Source: JAHRAW01 sp965226545
GTDB lineage: Bacteria; Pseudomonadota; Gammaproteobacteria; Arenicellales; Poriferihabitantaceae
Direction of reading: 5' to 3'
Assembly: GCA_965226545.1 (NCBI GenBank)
Contig: OZ245364.1
Coordinates: forward strand, 1,860,001-1,924,000
DNA length: 64,000 nt
Below, piece by piece: positions 53,706-62,373 of this stretch; position 1 is the first letter of the stretch; every line of letters starts with the position of its first letter. Below the pieces are notes generated by a model. That model saw nothing but the letters and a program-made list of their open reading frames with translations, did not search any database and had not been told where the DNA came from. Made by a program: the position numbers and the translations under genes.

Positions 53706-54810
53706 AAGTCAAACTGTTGTATTAGTCCAATACATATGGCAATCAGGTTGATATTCAGCAAGGCATTGTATAGGCGTTTTCAGTCCGATAGAGTGGTGCG
53801 GCAGGATGGTGTTGTATTGGATTAGCCATTGGGCTAATTTTTGGTTGAATTGGGTGATGTTATCGAGCAGCAATTCGTCGTGGTAGTCGGCGAATTGTTC
53901 TTGGATGGTGCGGTTGAATCTTTCGGCATGCGCGTTCATTTTGGGGCAGTGCGGATAGGTGTAGAGGTGTTGAATGCCGAGTTCATCGAGTCGGTTTTGG
54001 AAGTGTTTTTGGAATTCGCTGCCGTTGTCGGTGAGCACATTTTTGGGCGTTTGCCCGAGCAGATTGCAGAGTGCATCGAAGACGATGGTGGTTTGTTTGC
54101 TCGAGGCTGAAGTGGTTGCGCAGGCGAAAGCGATGCGGCTGTTGGGGTCGATAAAGGTGATGATGTATCGTCGGATGCCGTCTTTGATGCGCACCACGAC
54201 ATCGGCGGCGATGGTTTGCAACGGCGCTTGGGTGTGTTGCGGACGCGGGCGGGCGCGGCGTATATTGCGGCGCAGCGGTTTGCGTTTGCCGGCCGGCGTC
54301 AGGCGCGTTGGTCGGATGCGCATGCGTTGCGGGTCATCGGCGATGATGCGCCCGATGGTCGATGCGCTTGGCAACGGCAGGCGGTGTTGTTTGCAAAACG
54401 GCGCCAACAATTTGTGAATCTTCGCTTTGCCGAGGTTGGGAAAGATGGTGCGCAACCGTCGGATTTCATCGACGAGCAGCCGCGGCGGTTTTCGCCGGCG
54501 CGGCGTTTTCGGTGCGCGTGATTTGCCGTTGAGCGCCTTGATGCCGCCGCGGTTATAAGCCGCTTGCCAGCGACGCAAAGTGCGCTCACTTATCTTGAAC
54601 GCATCGCAAGCGGCGGCGCGTCCGTGTTTGGCGACAAAGTCGAGAATGTCTCGTCGGTCGCCTGCGATTTGAGTGGTCATGGCGCAAACCATGCCCAATT
54701 TCGCCGCGCGATAAAAACCTTTTACCCGATAACCTATGTATTGAACTCGCATGACAATCCATCCAAAGTGGACTGACATATGTTTATGGACTTAAGCAAC
54801 TGTGTTGACA
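53706..54810. mobile_element. IS481-like insertion sequence
   Basis: A ~1.1-kb element with one transposase gene. The ends form imperfect ~33-base inverted repeats: the right end read inward is TGTCAACACAGTTGCTTAAG then TCCATAAACATATG, and the left end is AAGTCAAACTGTTGTATTAG then TCCAATACATATG. No target-site duplication is evident, so exact boundaries are uncertain by a few bases. It lies between a TPR gene and a small membrane-protein gene. Confidence 0.75.
53709..54752 (-). CDS. IS481-like DDE transposase
   Basis: The protein has an N-terminal helix-turn-helix (GRAAACDAFKISERTLRRWQAAY), a second HTH-like part and an rve/DDE integrase core: first Asp in TIAADVVVRI, second in VLTDNGSEF and the Glu in NAHAERFNRTIQEQ. 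The C-terminal NTILPHHSIGLKTPIQCL is typical of this family. ATG 54752 has GGATGG upstream and gives 347 residues; ATG 54779 inside the terminal repeat and ATG 54677 (MTTQIAG) are alternatives. All catalytic residues are intact and no frameshift is seen, so it may be active. Confidence 0.85.
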   Translation of the reverse strand: MRVQYIGYRVKGFYRAAKLGMVCAMTTQIAGDRRDILDFVAKHGRAAACDAFKISERTLRRWQAAYNRGGIKALNGKSRAPKTPRRRKPPRLLVDEIRRLRTIFPNLGKAKIHKLLAPFCKQHRLPLPSASTIGRIIADDPQRMRIRPTRLTPAGKRKPLRRNIRRARPRPQHTQAPLQTIAADVVVRIKDGIRRYIITFIDPNSRIAFACATTSASSKQTTIVFDALCNLLGQTPKNVLTDNGSEFQKHFQNRLDELGIQHLYTYPHCPKMNAHAERFNRTIQEQFADYHDELLLDNITQFNQKLAQWLIQYNTILPHHSIGLKTPIQCLAEYQPDCHMYWTNTTV

Positions 54811-54843
54811 TCGAATAACACACCGCCAACCCTTAAAGCCAAA

Positions 54844-54880
54844 CGGCGAATCGCCCGAAGTTGCGCCGGACGATTCGCCG
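54844..54880. terminator. 10-bp inverted repeat downstream of the small membrane-protein gene
   Basis: CGGCGAATCG (54844-54853) pairs with CGATTCGCCG (54871-54880). It lies 29 bases past the stop of the gene at 54909-55166. There is no T run, so it is only a possible transcript end or stabilising hairpin. Confidence 0.4.
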
Positions 54881-54908
54881 AAGTGACGGTGCAGTGACGG
54901 CAGTGACG

Positions 54909-55166
54909 TTAAGCGAACAATTGCGCGACGAAGTACAGCGCCAACATCAATGCCAACACAATCAAGCCGCCGAAAAACAACCGCTTGCCGATTTCCTGCA
55001 TCGCAAAAAACGACGCCGACATAAACGCCATAATAAACAAATACGGCAGCACCGCATACACGCCGCCCATCGAGCTTTGTTGCGCGCCGACGTTGTACAC
55101 AATCGCCGAAAAGGCGAGCAAGCCAATCATATTGACGGCGTACAATGCAATCATCAAACGTTTCAT
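54909..55166 (-). CDS. Small inner-membrane protein of unknown function
   Basis: An 85-residue protein with hydrophobic segments at about residues 4-24, 36-56 and 62-83, beginning MKRLMIALYAVNMIGLLAFS. ATG 55166 is chosen because GAGGAA lies eight bases upstream; longer frames reach into AGTAAGTGAAC repeat words. I do not recognise a family. It is divergent from the 5-oxoprolinase gene with about 100 bases between them. Confidence 0.65.
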   Translation of the reverse strand: MKRLMIALYAVNMIGLLAFSAIVYNVGAQQSSMGGVYAVLPYLFIMAFMSASFFAMQEIGKRLFFGGLIVLALMLALYFVAQLFA

Positions 55167-55267
55167 TTGCGTATTCCTCGAGTAAGTGAACATTGAGTAA
55201 GTGAATATAAGTAAGTGAACATGAGTTAAGTGAACATAGTTAACAAACCGATTATACTGCACGCGAC

Positions 55268-58200
55268 ATGAATCGAGACAAATGGGAATTTTGGATTGAC
55301 CGCGGCGGGACGTTCACCGACGTGGTCGCGCGCCGTCCGGGCGGCGAAGTGGTGACGCACAAATTGCTGTCGGAAAATCCGCGCCGTTATCGCGACGCGG
55401 CGATACAAGGCATCAAGGACATCCTCAATCGATTCGATTTTAACCTGCGCGCCGACGACGCCCTGCCGGGCGAATGCATCGGCGCGGTCAAGATGGGCAC
55501 CACGGTCGCGACCAACGCATTGCTCGAGCGCAAAGGCGAACGCACCTTGTTGGTAACCACGCGCGGCTTTAAGGATGCATTGCGCATCGGCTATCAGGCG
55601 CGCCCGGATTTGTTTGCGCTCGATGTGCGGTTGCCGACGATGTTGTACGAAGAGACGGTGGAAATCGACGAACGCATCGACGCCGCCGGGCGGGTGTTGA
55701 TTGAATTGGACGAAACGCGCGCACGCGAACAATTGCGCGAATACGCGGCGCGCGGATTCGGCGCGGTCGCGATTGTGTTGATGCACGCCTATCGGCATCA
55801 CCGCCACGAAATTAAACTCGCGCAACTGGCGCGCGAAGTCGGCTTTGCGCAAGTGTCGGTCAGCCACGAAGTCAGCCCGTTGATGAAACTGGTTTCGCGC
55901 GGCGACACCACGGTGGTCGATGCCTATCTCTCGCCGATTTTGCGCCGATATGTCAATCAAGTCGCCGAGCAGATGCCGGATTTGTCCGCGCACGGCGGGC
56001 GGTTGATGTTCATGCGCTCCGGCGGCGGCTTAACCGACGCCGGCTTCTTCGCCGGCAAGGATGCGGTGTTGTCCGGCCCGGCCGGCGGCGTGGTTGGCAT
56101 GGCGCGGGTGGCGCGCGCGGCCGGGTTCGATAAAGTCATCGGCTTCGACATGGGCGGCACCTCGACCGACGTCAGCCATTATCACGGCGCATTCGAAAAA
56201 ACCTTCGAGACCGAAGTCGCCGGCGTTCGCTTGCGCGCGCCGATGATGTTGATACACACGGTCGCGGCCGGCGGCGGTTCATTGTTGCATTTTGACGGCG
56301 CGCGGTATCGCGTCGGCCCGGATTCCGCCGGCGCGAATCCGGGCCCGGCCTGCTATCGAAACGGCGGCGCGTTGGCGATTACCGATTGCAATGTAATGCT
56401 CGGCAAACTGCAGCCCGATTTGTTTCCGCAGGTGTTTGGCGCGCGCGCCGACCAAGCGCTCGATGCCGAAGTTGTCACGCAACAATTCGCCGAGTTGGCA
56501 ACGCGCATCGCGCGCGACAGCGGCGATGAACGCGAACAAAGCGCGGTCGCCGAGGGCTTTTTGGCGATTGCCGTCGACAACATGGCGAACGCGATTAAAA
56601 AAATCTCGGTGCAGCGCGGCTACGATGTGTCCGAATACGCCTTGTGTTGCTTTGGCGGCGCCGGCGGACAGCACGCCTGTTTGGTCGCCGATTCGCTGGC
56701 GATGACGCGCATCTTGATTCATCCGTTTGCCGGCGTGTTGTCGGCGTACGGCATGGGGCTGGCCGATACGGTGGTCACGCGCCAACGCGCCATCGAATCG
56801 CCGCTCGATGATTGCTTGCCGCAACTGTCGGCGCAACTCGATGCATTGCAACAACAAGGCGCCGAAGAACTCGCCGCGCAGGGCGAAGCCGGCGATTTTG
56901 TTTGCCGCCGCATACTGCACCTGCGCTACGCCGATTCCGACACCAGTTTGGCGGTCGATGTTGCCGCGCGCGAGCCGCTCATCGCCGAGTTCGAACGCCT
57001 GCATAAAATGCGTTTTGGTTTTGTCGCCGCCGATAAACCGTTGATGGTCGAATCCATCGAGGTCGAAGTCGTGGCGCGCGCCCAACCGGCCGCGGTCACG
57101 CATCCGCCGCATCATCAAGGCGCGGCGACGCCGGCCGCGATTCGCAAATGTCGCATGGACGGGCAATGGCGCGACACGCCGTTTTATCGACGCGAATCGA
57201 TTGGCGCGGAAGCGTTGGCCGGGCCGGCGGTGGTGTTCGACGACACCAACACCATCGTCGTCGAGCCCGGCTGGTGCGCGCGATTGGACGATGCGCATAA
57301 TTTAATATTGGAACGCCGCGACCAACGCCCGCGCACGCGCGCGATTGGCGCCGATGTTGACCCGGTGATGTTGGAGATTTTCAACAATCTGTTTATGTCG
57401 GTCGCCGAGCAGATGGGTTCGGTGCTGGAAAACACCGCCTCATCGGTCAACATTAAGGAACGTTTGGATTTTTCCTGCGCGGTGTTTGACGCCGACGGCG
57501 CATTGGTCGCCAACGCACCGCACATGCCGGTGCATCTCGGCTCGATGGGCGAAAGCGTCAAGACGGTGATTCGCGAACGGCAAGGCGAAATCGCCGACGG
57601 CGACGCCTACATTCTTAACGCGCCGTATAACGGCGGCACGCATCTGCCGGATGTAACGATTATCAAGCCGGTGTTTGTCGATGGTCGCTTGTTGTTTTAT
57701 GTCGCCGCGCGCGGTCATCACGCCGACATCGGCGGCACCACGCCGGGCTCGGCGCCGGCGAATTCGACCACCATCGAACAGGAAGGCGTCGTGATTGACA
57801 ACATGAAATTGGTCGACAATCATCGTTTTTGCGAACGCGAAATTTACGCGTTGTTGACCGCCGGACGCTGGCCGGCGCGCAATCCAAAAATGAACATCGC
57901 CGATTTTAAGGCGCAACTGGCGGCATGCGAAAAAGGCGCGCGCGAATTAATCGCATTGGCCGCGCATTACGGCGAACGCAGCGTGCACGCCTATATGAAA
58001 CACGTGCAGGACAACGCCGAAGAATCGGTGCGCCGCGTGCTCGATGTATTGCGCGACGGCGCATTCACTTATCCGATGGACGACGGCAGCCAAATTTCCG
58101 TCGCCGTCGCCGTCGACCGCAAGGCGCGCCGCGCGCGGATTGATTTCAGCGGCACCAGCGCGCAACACCCCGGCAACTTCAATGCGCCGTCTGCGGTGGT

Positions 58201-58948
58201 GCGCGCCGCAGTGTTGTATGTGTTTCGCTGTTTGGTCGACGACAACATTCCGCTCAACGAAGGCTGCCTTAAGCCGATGGACATCATCATCCCGCCGCGT
58301 TCGATGATAAGCCCGCAATATCCGGCCGCGGTAATCGCCGGCAATGTCGAGACGTCGCAATACTTGGTCGATGCGCTGTTTGGCGCGCTGCGCAGCGTCG
58401 CCGCCGCGCAAGGCACGATGAACAATTTCATCTGGGGCAACGCGCAACATCAATATTACGAAACCATCTGCGGCGGCGCCGGCGCCTGCGCCAATGCCGA
58501 CGGCGCCGATGCAGTGCATACCCACATGACCAACTCGCGCCTAACCGACCCGGAGGTGCTCGAATGGCGTTTCCCGGTGCGCCTCGAATCGTTTGCGGTG
58601 CGCGAAAATTCCGGCGGCGCCGGCGCGCATCGCGGCGGCAACGGCGTCGTGCGCCGCGTGCGTTTCCTCGCGCCAATGACCGCCAACATCATTTCCGGAC
58701 ACCGCAAAATCCCGCCCTACGGAATGGCCGGCGGCGCCCCGGGCGCAGTCGGCAACAATTATGTCGAACATCCCGACGGCGCCGTCACCCAATTGCGCGG
58801 CGTCGACCAAATCGAGTTACAAACCGGCGATGTGTTTGTGATTGAAACCCCGGGCGGCGGCGGTTATGGCAAGGCGCGCGCCGCGCATAATCCGCTGACT
58901 TTATTGATTAAGAAAATCGCGCTGTTGTTCGGCGCGCGAAGGGATTAA
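55268..58948 (+). CDS. 5-oxoprolinase / hydantoinase (HyuA-HyuB fusion)
   Basis: The 1226-residue protein combines the A subunit (residues ~1-690: FWIDRGGTFTDVVAR, KMGTTVATNALLERKGER, GFDMGGTSTDVS) and the B subunit (from ~694: DPVMLEIFNNLFMSVAEQMG, LNAPYNGGTHLPDVTI, GHHADIGGTTPGS). This full-length form is typical of ATP-dependent 5-oxoprolinase, which opens 5-oxo-L-proline to glutamate; hydantoinase and acetophenone-carboxylase-like roles are alternatives. ATG 55268 begins MNRDKWEFWID. Its last 48 bases overlap the convergent methyltransferase-nuclease gene. Confidence 0.92.
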   Translation: MNRDKWEFWIDRGGTFTDVVARRPGGEVVTHKLLSENPRRYRDAAIQGIKDILNRFDFNLRADDALPGECIGAVKMGTTVATNALLERKGERTLLVTTRGFKDALRIGYQARPDLFALDVRLPTMLYEETVEIDERIDAAGRVLIELDETRAREQLREYAARGFGAVAIVLMHAYRHHRHEIKLAQLAREVGFAQVSVSHEVSPLMKLVSRGDTTVVDAYLSPILRRYVNQVAEQMPDLSAHGGRLMFMRSGGGLTDAGFFAGKDAVLSGPAGGVVGMARVARAAGFDKVIGFDMGGTSTDVSHYHGAFEKTFETEVAGVRLRAPMMLIHTVAAGGGSLLHFDGARYRVGPDSAGANPGPACYRNGGALAITDCNVMLGKLQPDLFPQVFGARADQALDAEVVTQQFAELATRIARDSGDEREQSAVAEGFLAIAVDNMANAIKKISVQRGYDVSEYALCCFGGAGGQHACLVADSLAMTRILIHPFAGVLSAYGMGLADTVVTRQRAIESPLDDCLPQLSAQLDALQQQGAEELAAQGEAGDFVCRRILHLRYADSDTSLAVDVAAREPLIAEFERLHKMRFGFVAADKPLMVESIEVEVVARAQPAAVTHPPHHQGAATPAAIRKCRMDGQWRDTPFYRRESIGAEALAGPAVVFDDTNTIVVEPGWCARLDDAHNLILERRDQRPRTRAIGADVDPVMLEIFNNLFMSVAEQMGSVLENTASSVNIKERLDFSCAVFDADGALVANAPHMPVHLGSMGESVKTVIRERQGEIADGDAYILNAPYNGGTHLPDVTIIKPVFVDGRLLFYVAARGHHADIGGTTPGSAPANSTTIEQEGVVIDNMKLVDNHRFCEREIYALLTAGRWPARNPKMNIADFKAQLAACEKGARELIALAAHYGERSVHAYMKHVQDNAEESVRRVLDVLRDGAFTYPMDDGSQISVAVAVDRKARRARIDFSGTSAQHPGNFNAPSAVVRAAVLYVFRCLVDDNIPLNEGCLKPMDIIIPPRSMISPQYPAAVIAGNVETSQYLVDALFGALRSVAAAQGTMNNFIWGNAQHQYYETICGGAGACANADGADAVHTHMTNSRLTDPEVLEWRFPVRLESFAVRENSGGAGAHRGGNGVVRRVRFLAPMTANIISGHRKIPPYGMAGGAPGAVGNNYVEHPDGAVTQLRGVDQIELQTGDVFVIETPGGGGYGKARAAHNPLTLLIKKIALLFGARRD

Positions 58949-60352
58949 ATCCGGCAACGGCGGCGCCAGCCCGGCGAAGTATTCTTCTATCGACCAATAC
59001 ACAATGCGCGGATATTTTTTGATGCCGCCTTGATGTTGATACGCGCCGGCGTCGCGCGCAACAGTGCGCGCGGTTGGGGTTTGATTCATTTTATGCAAGG
59101 TGACAAAAATGCCGACGCTGGCTTTGCGCCCGATGATTTGCGAAAGCAATGCGCGTTGTGCATCGGCGGATAAACTGCCTTGTTTCACTTGCGCGATGAC
59201 CACGCCGTTTTCACCGTCGGGTTTATGCAGCAAAGTCGCGCGACCATCCACGCCGCCGTCGCCGACCATTTTGTTATTCGGCTCGAATCCGGGCATGCAG
59301 GTAACAGCCCATTGCTCGAACATAAACGGGTCTATTTCCTTTGCACTTTGCATATCGGTCGGCAACCCAAGCACTTTGATGTTGCCCGCGCCTTTTAATC
59401 TTTCCTTGCACACTTTGGTAACCGCATAAGGCGATATGTCGATGCCGATAAAGTTGCGGTTAAGATTAAACGCCGCTTCGGCGGTTGTGCCGCAACCGCA
59501 AAATGGGTCCAGCACCAAACCGCTTTCGTTGCTCGACGCTTTAATAATTCGTTCCAACAAGGCAAGCGGTTTTTGCGTCGGGTAGCCGAGTCGTTCTTTG
59601 CCGCGCAAATAGGGAATGTCGGTAAACCAATCTTCGGGAAATTTCCCGAGCGGATTTAACACGGTGACTCCTTCTTTAGAGTAACCGCTGCCCAGTCGAT
59701 TTAATGTTTGTCCTTCGCGCGCTTTGCTGCCGGGCGCATAGGGCTGTCTGATGGCATCAACATTAAATGTCCACTTGGCTTTGTCTTTGGAATACCAAAA
59801 AATAATGTCGTGCGCGCGCGACATTTGTCGTTGACCGCGCGACGACATGCGCGTGTATGCCCAAATAATTTCGTTTCTAAAATTCCGATTTCCAAATATG
59901 GAATCCAGAATAATTTTAAGATAATGCGATGCGGTCGGGTCGCAATGCAGATACAAACTGCCGACGTCCTTTAATATGCGGTGCATTTCGGTAATGCGTT
60001 CCGCCATATAAGTGAGATATGCAAGCATGCCGGTTTCGCCGATGACGGCGGTTAAGCCGACAATGGCTTTATGCGCAAGGTGATTGGTGTCGGCAATTAT
60101 TTCCTGCACGCGCACTTCGGCTTCGTTCGTCCAATGCCAAGTGTCTTTAAACGCAGTGAACTGCGCACGCTCATCCAAATCCTTTCCCTTGTTGTCCTTG
60201 CCAAACAGAACATTGTAATTCGCCGATGAATTAAACGGCGGGTCCAAATAAATTAAGTCAACGCAATTGTCCACCCAATGCCGCATAACATCGAGGCAAT
60301 CGCCGCTGTACAGCGTATTGGCGCGCAAATTAAATTGGCGATGCAGTTTCAT
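58901..60352 (-). CDS. Beta-class DNA methyltransferase fused to C-terminal PD-(D/E)XK (Mrr-like) nuclease domain
   Basis: The N-terminal part has catalytic DPPF at residues 37-40 and SAM motif DPFCGCGTT at ~282, with YPTQKPLALLERIIKASSNE just before, closely paralleling the methyltransferase-HNH protein at 5.3-6.7 kb. After residue ~340 comes a nuclease-like domain: GDGGVDG (Asp365/Asp369) and IAQVKQG (Gln388, Lys390), the Mrr-type active-site pattern. The chain of 483 residues could both modify and cut. ATG 60352 begins MKLHRQFNLRANTLYSGDCLDVM. The 3' end overlaps the 5-oxoprolinase gene by 48 bases. RNA-like element copy 2 lies 78 bases upstream on the same strand. Confidence 0.87.
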   Translation of the reverse strand: MKLHRQFNLRANTLYSGDCLDVMRHWVDNCVDLIYLDPPFNSSANYNVLFGKDNKGKDLDERAQFTAFKDTWHWTNEAEVRVQEIIADTNHLAHKAIVGLTAVIGETGMLAYLTYMAERITEMHRILKDVGSLYLHCDPTASHYLKIILDSIFGNRNFRNEIIWAYTRMSSRGQRQMSRAHDIIFWYSKDKAKWTFNVDAIRQPYAPGSKAREGQTLNRLGSGYSKEGVTVLNPLGKFPEDWFTDIPYLRGKERLGYPTQKPLALLERIIKASSNESGLVLDPFCGCGTTAEAAFNLNRNFIGIDISPYAVTKVCKERLKGAGNIKVLGLPTDMQSAKEIDPFMFEQWAVTCMPGFEPNNKMVGDGGVDGRATLLHKPDGENGVVIAQVKQGSLSADAQRALLSQIIGRKASVGIFVTLHKMNQTPTARTVARDAGAYQHQGGIKKYPRIVYWSIEEYFAGLAPPLPDLIPSRAEQQRDFLNQ

Positions 60353-60430
60353 TCGATTGCTTCATTGGTGAATCGGTTTTCCCGACAACCAACAAAACAA
60401 CCGCATGAGTCGCAAAGGCGTCGGGCCATT

Positions 60431-60554
60431 GCATACCCACGCTAGGCGAAAGTCCCCGCTTATTCGACGCAACGAACGGTGATCAAGCCGTCGCCGACAA
60501 AGTGTCTGTTGTATTCAGCAGGCGACCCGACTGGGTCTGCCTAACTGGGTATGC
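60431..60554 (-). ncRNA. Candidate structured RNA element, copy 2, upstream of methyltransferase-PD-(D/E)XK gene
   Basis: The ends pair as a 9-bp stem (60431-60439 with 60546-60554), a small internal loop and a further 5 bp (60443-60447 with 60539-60543). Inside is a strong hairpin GACCC-AGTC-GGGTC (minus strand). Words shared with copy 1: TGAATACAACA (60507-60517), CGTCGCCGAC (60489-60498) and CCCGCT (60455-60460), in the same order and similar spacing. The terminal stem sequence differs from copy 1 while pairing is kept, which argues for a selected RNA structure. No tRNA, tmRNA or 6S features are found. Confidence 0.6.
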
Positions 60555-60625
60555 GAGATGAAATATAGCCAACCACACCGCCGCCGTCAACCGCCGCGAA
60601 TTAAACCCGCCGCACTTTTTGCAAT

Positions 60626-62149
60626 TCAAACACCATCGCGCACCTCGCCCGCATATTGCGCCATCCACTCCGCCAATCGCACTTGCGCATCAGCGTTGAT
60701 ATGCAACCCAAGTTTGCTGCGCCGCCACAACACATCATCGGCGGTGTGCGCCCATTCGTTGCGCATCAAATACGCGACTTCGCGCGCGTACAACCCGCCG
60801 CCGAAATGTTCGCCCAACTCGTCGATGCGTTGGGCGTCGCCGAGCAGTTGACGCGCGCGTGTGCCGTAGGCGCGCACCCACCGCATCGCTTGGGCGGCGG
60901 GCAGCCCTTGGCATTGTTGCGTCAACGCCGTTGCCAATGCGTCGATGTCGGCGCGCGCGAAATCGCCGCCGGGCAATGCGCAATCGCCGCTCCACGCCGG
61001 CGTCATTGCCGGCAAAAACGGCGCGAGTTTGTCCAGCGCGTTTTCCGCCAACTTGCGATAGGTGGTTAATTTGCCGCCGATGATGTTCAACAACGGCGGC
61101 GCGTCTTGGTCGAGCGACAAAACATAATCGCGCGTCACCGCCGAAAGCGCGCCGGCGCCGTCGTCAAACAACGGACGCACGCCCGAATACGACCATGCGA
61201 TATCCGCCGGCTTGCAGGGCGCGCGAAAATAATCGCCGACGGCGCGCAACAAATATTCGACCTCGACATCGCTGATGTCAACATTGTCATCACCGGCGGC
61301 GCGCGTGTGTTGTTGTTCGGTGGTGCCGATGAGGGTGTATCGCCCCTCAAACGGAATCGCAAAGATGACTCGCTTATCGCGGTTTTGCAAAATATAGGCG
61401 TGTTCGCCTTCGAACAGTTGCGGCACGACAATGTGGCTGCCGCGCACCATGCGCAACGGCGCGGCGCGCGGCGCATCCGGCAAGACGGCGGCGCGCACTT
61501 GATTAACCGCGATGCCGCTTGCATTAATTAATGCGCGCGCGACAAACTGAAATTCACCGGGCGATTCGCCTTGCATGCGCACCCGCATTCGCCAACGATT
61601 GGCTTCGCGCCGCGCCGACAAAAACCGCGTGCGCGTCAACACATCGGCGCCGCGTTCGGCCGCATCGACCGCGTTGAGCGCCGTCAATCGCGCGTCGTCC
61701 ACCCAGCAATCGGAATATTCAAACGCATCGGTCAAGCCATCGACCAACGGCGCACCGCGCGCATCGTCGGCGAGATGAATGCGCCGCGTCGGCGGCAACA
61801 CGCGCCGCCCGCCGAGCCGGTCATACAACAACAACCCGAGTCGAATCAGCCACGCCGGGCGCATCTCGGGACGATGCGGCAGGATAAACCGCATCGGGCT
61901 AATCAAATGCGGCGCGATGCCAAGCAGCCGTTCGCGCTCGCGCAAGGATTCGCGCACCAATCGAAACTCGCCGTATTCGAGATAGCGCAAGCCGCCGTGA
62001 ATCAGTTTGGTGCTGGCTGAAGACGCCGCCGATGCCAAATCGCCCTGTTCGCACAACAACACCTTCAAGCCGCGCCCGGCGGCGTCGCGCGCAATGCCGC
62101 AACCGTTAATGCCGCCGCCGATTATCGCGATGTCGTATTCGCGCTTCAT
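60626..62149 (-). CDS. glpD: Aerobic glycerol-3-phosphate dehydrogenase
   Basis: GlpD oxidises glycerol 3-phosphate to dihydroxyacetone phosphate at the membrane and passes electrons to quinone. FAD-binding IGGGINGCGIARDAAGRG is at residue ~9, followed by SSASTKLIHGGLRYLEYGEFRLVRE-type GlpD signature, RALINASGIAVNQV and the C-terminal domain DDVLWRRSKLGL. ATG 62149 gives 507 residues, the usual length. No glpK, glpF or glpR adjoins it. It runs towards RNA-like element copy 2. Confidence 0.96.
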   Translation of the reverse strand: MKREYDIAIIGGGINGCGIARDAAGRGLKVLLCEQGDLASAASSASTKLIHGGLRYLEYGEFRLVRESLRERERLLGIAPHLISPMRFILPHRPEMRPAWLIRLGLLLYDRLGGRRVLPPTRRIHLADDARGAPLVDGLTDAFEYSDCWVDDARLTALNAVDAAERGADVLTRTRFLSARREANRWRMRVRMQGESPGEFQFVARALINASGIAVNQVRAAVLPDAPRAAPLRMVRGSHIVVPQLFEGEHAYILQNRDKRVIFAIPFEGRYTLIGTTEQQHTRAAGDDNVDISDVEVEYLLRAVGDYFRAPCKPADIAWSYSGVRPLFDDGAGALSAVTRDYVLSLDQDAPPLLNIIGGKLTTYRKLAENALDKLAPFLPAMTPAWSGDCALPGGDFARADIDALATALTQQCQGLPAAQAMRWVRAYGTRARQLLGDAQRIDELGEHFGGGLYAREVAYLMRNEWAHTADDVLWRRSKLGLHINADAQVRLAEWMAQYAGEVRDGV

Positions 62150-62219
62150 CACTCAGCCGCTCACGGCGATGAGTTTGGGGTGGGTTGCCAAAGGCTGCGC
62201 GCATTGCATGAGTTACACT

Positions 62220-62330
62220 GCATAGTTCATATACGTATTCGTATTCACACTTAACATTTACATTTACATTTGCACTTACATTTGCACTTGCACTTAAATT
62301 TACATTTATACTCGCACTGTTGCGATTATA
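62220..62330. repeat. ACATTT/GCACTT hexamer-repeat spacer
   Basis: Between glpD and the RidA gene there is a run of hexamers: ACATTTACATTTACATTTGC and then ACTTACATTTGCACTTGCAC, with drift at both ends. On the minus strand these are AAATGT/AAGTGC words. No gene is seen. Confidence 0.85.
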
Positions 62331-62373
62331 ATTAACTTGACACTTCATTAACGAATTAACCTACGACACGACC

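Noticed and set aside
56279..57298. A 339-codon minus-strand frame inside the 5-oxoprolinase gene
   Set aside because: It is antisense to conserved HyuA sequence and has no recognisable domain.
60431..60554. Possible tRNA or tmRNA, from the long terminal stem
   Set aside because: There is no T-loop (GTTCRA), no CCA-end context, no anticodon arm and no tag reading frame.
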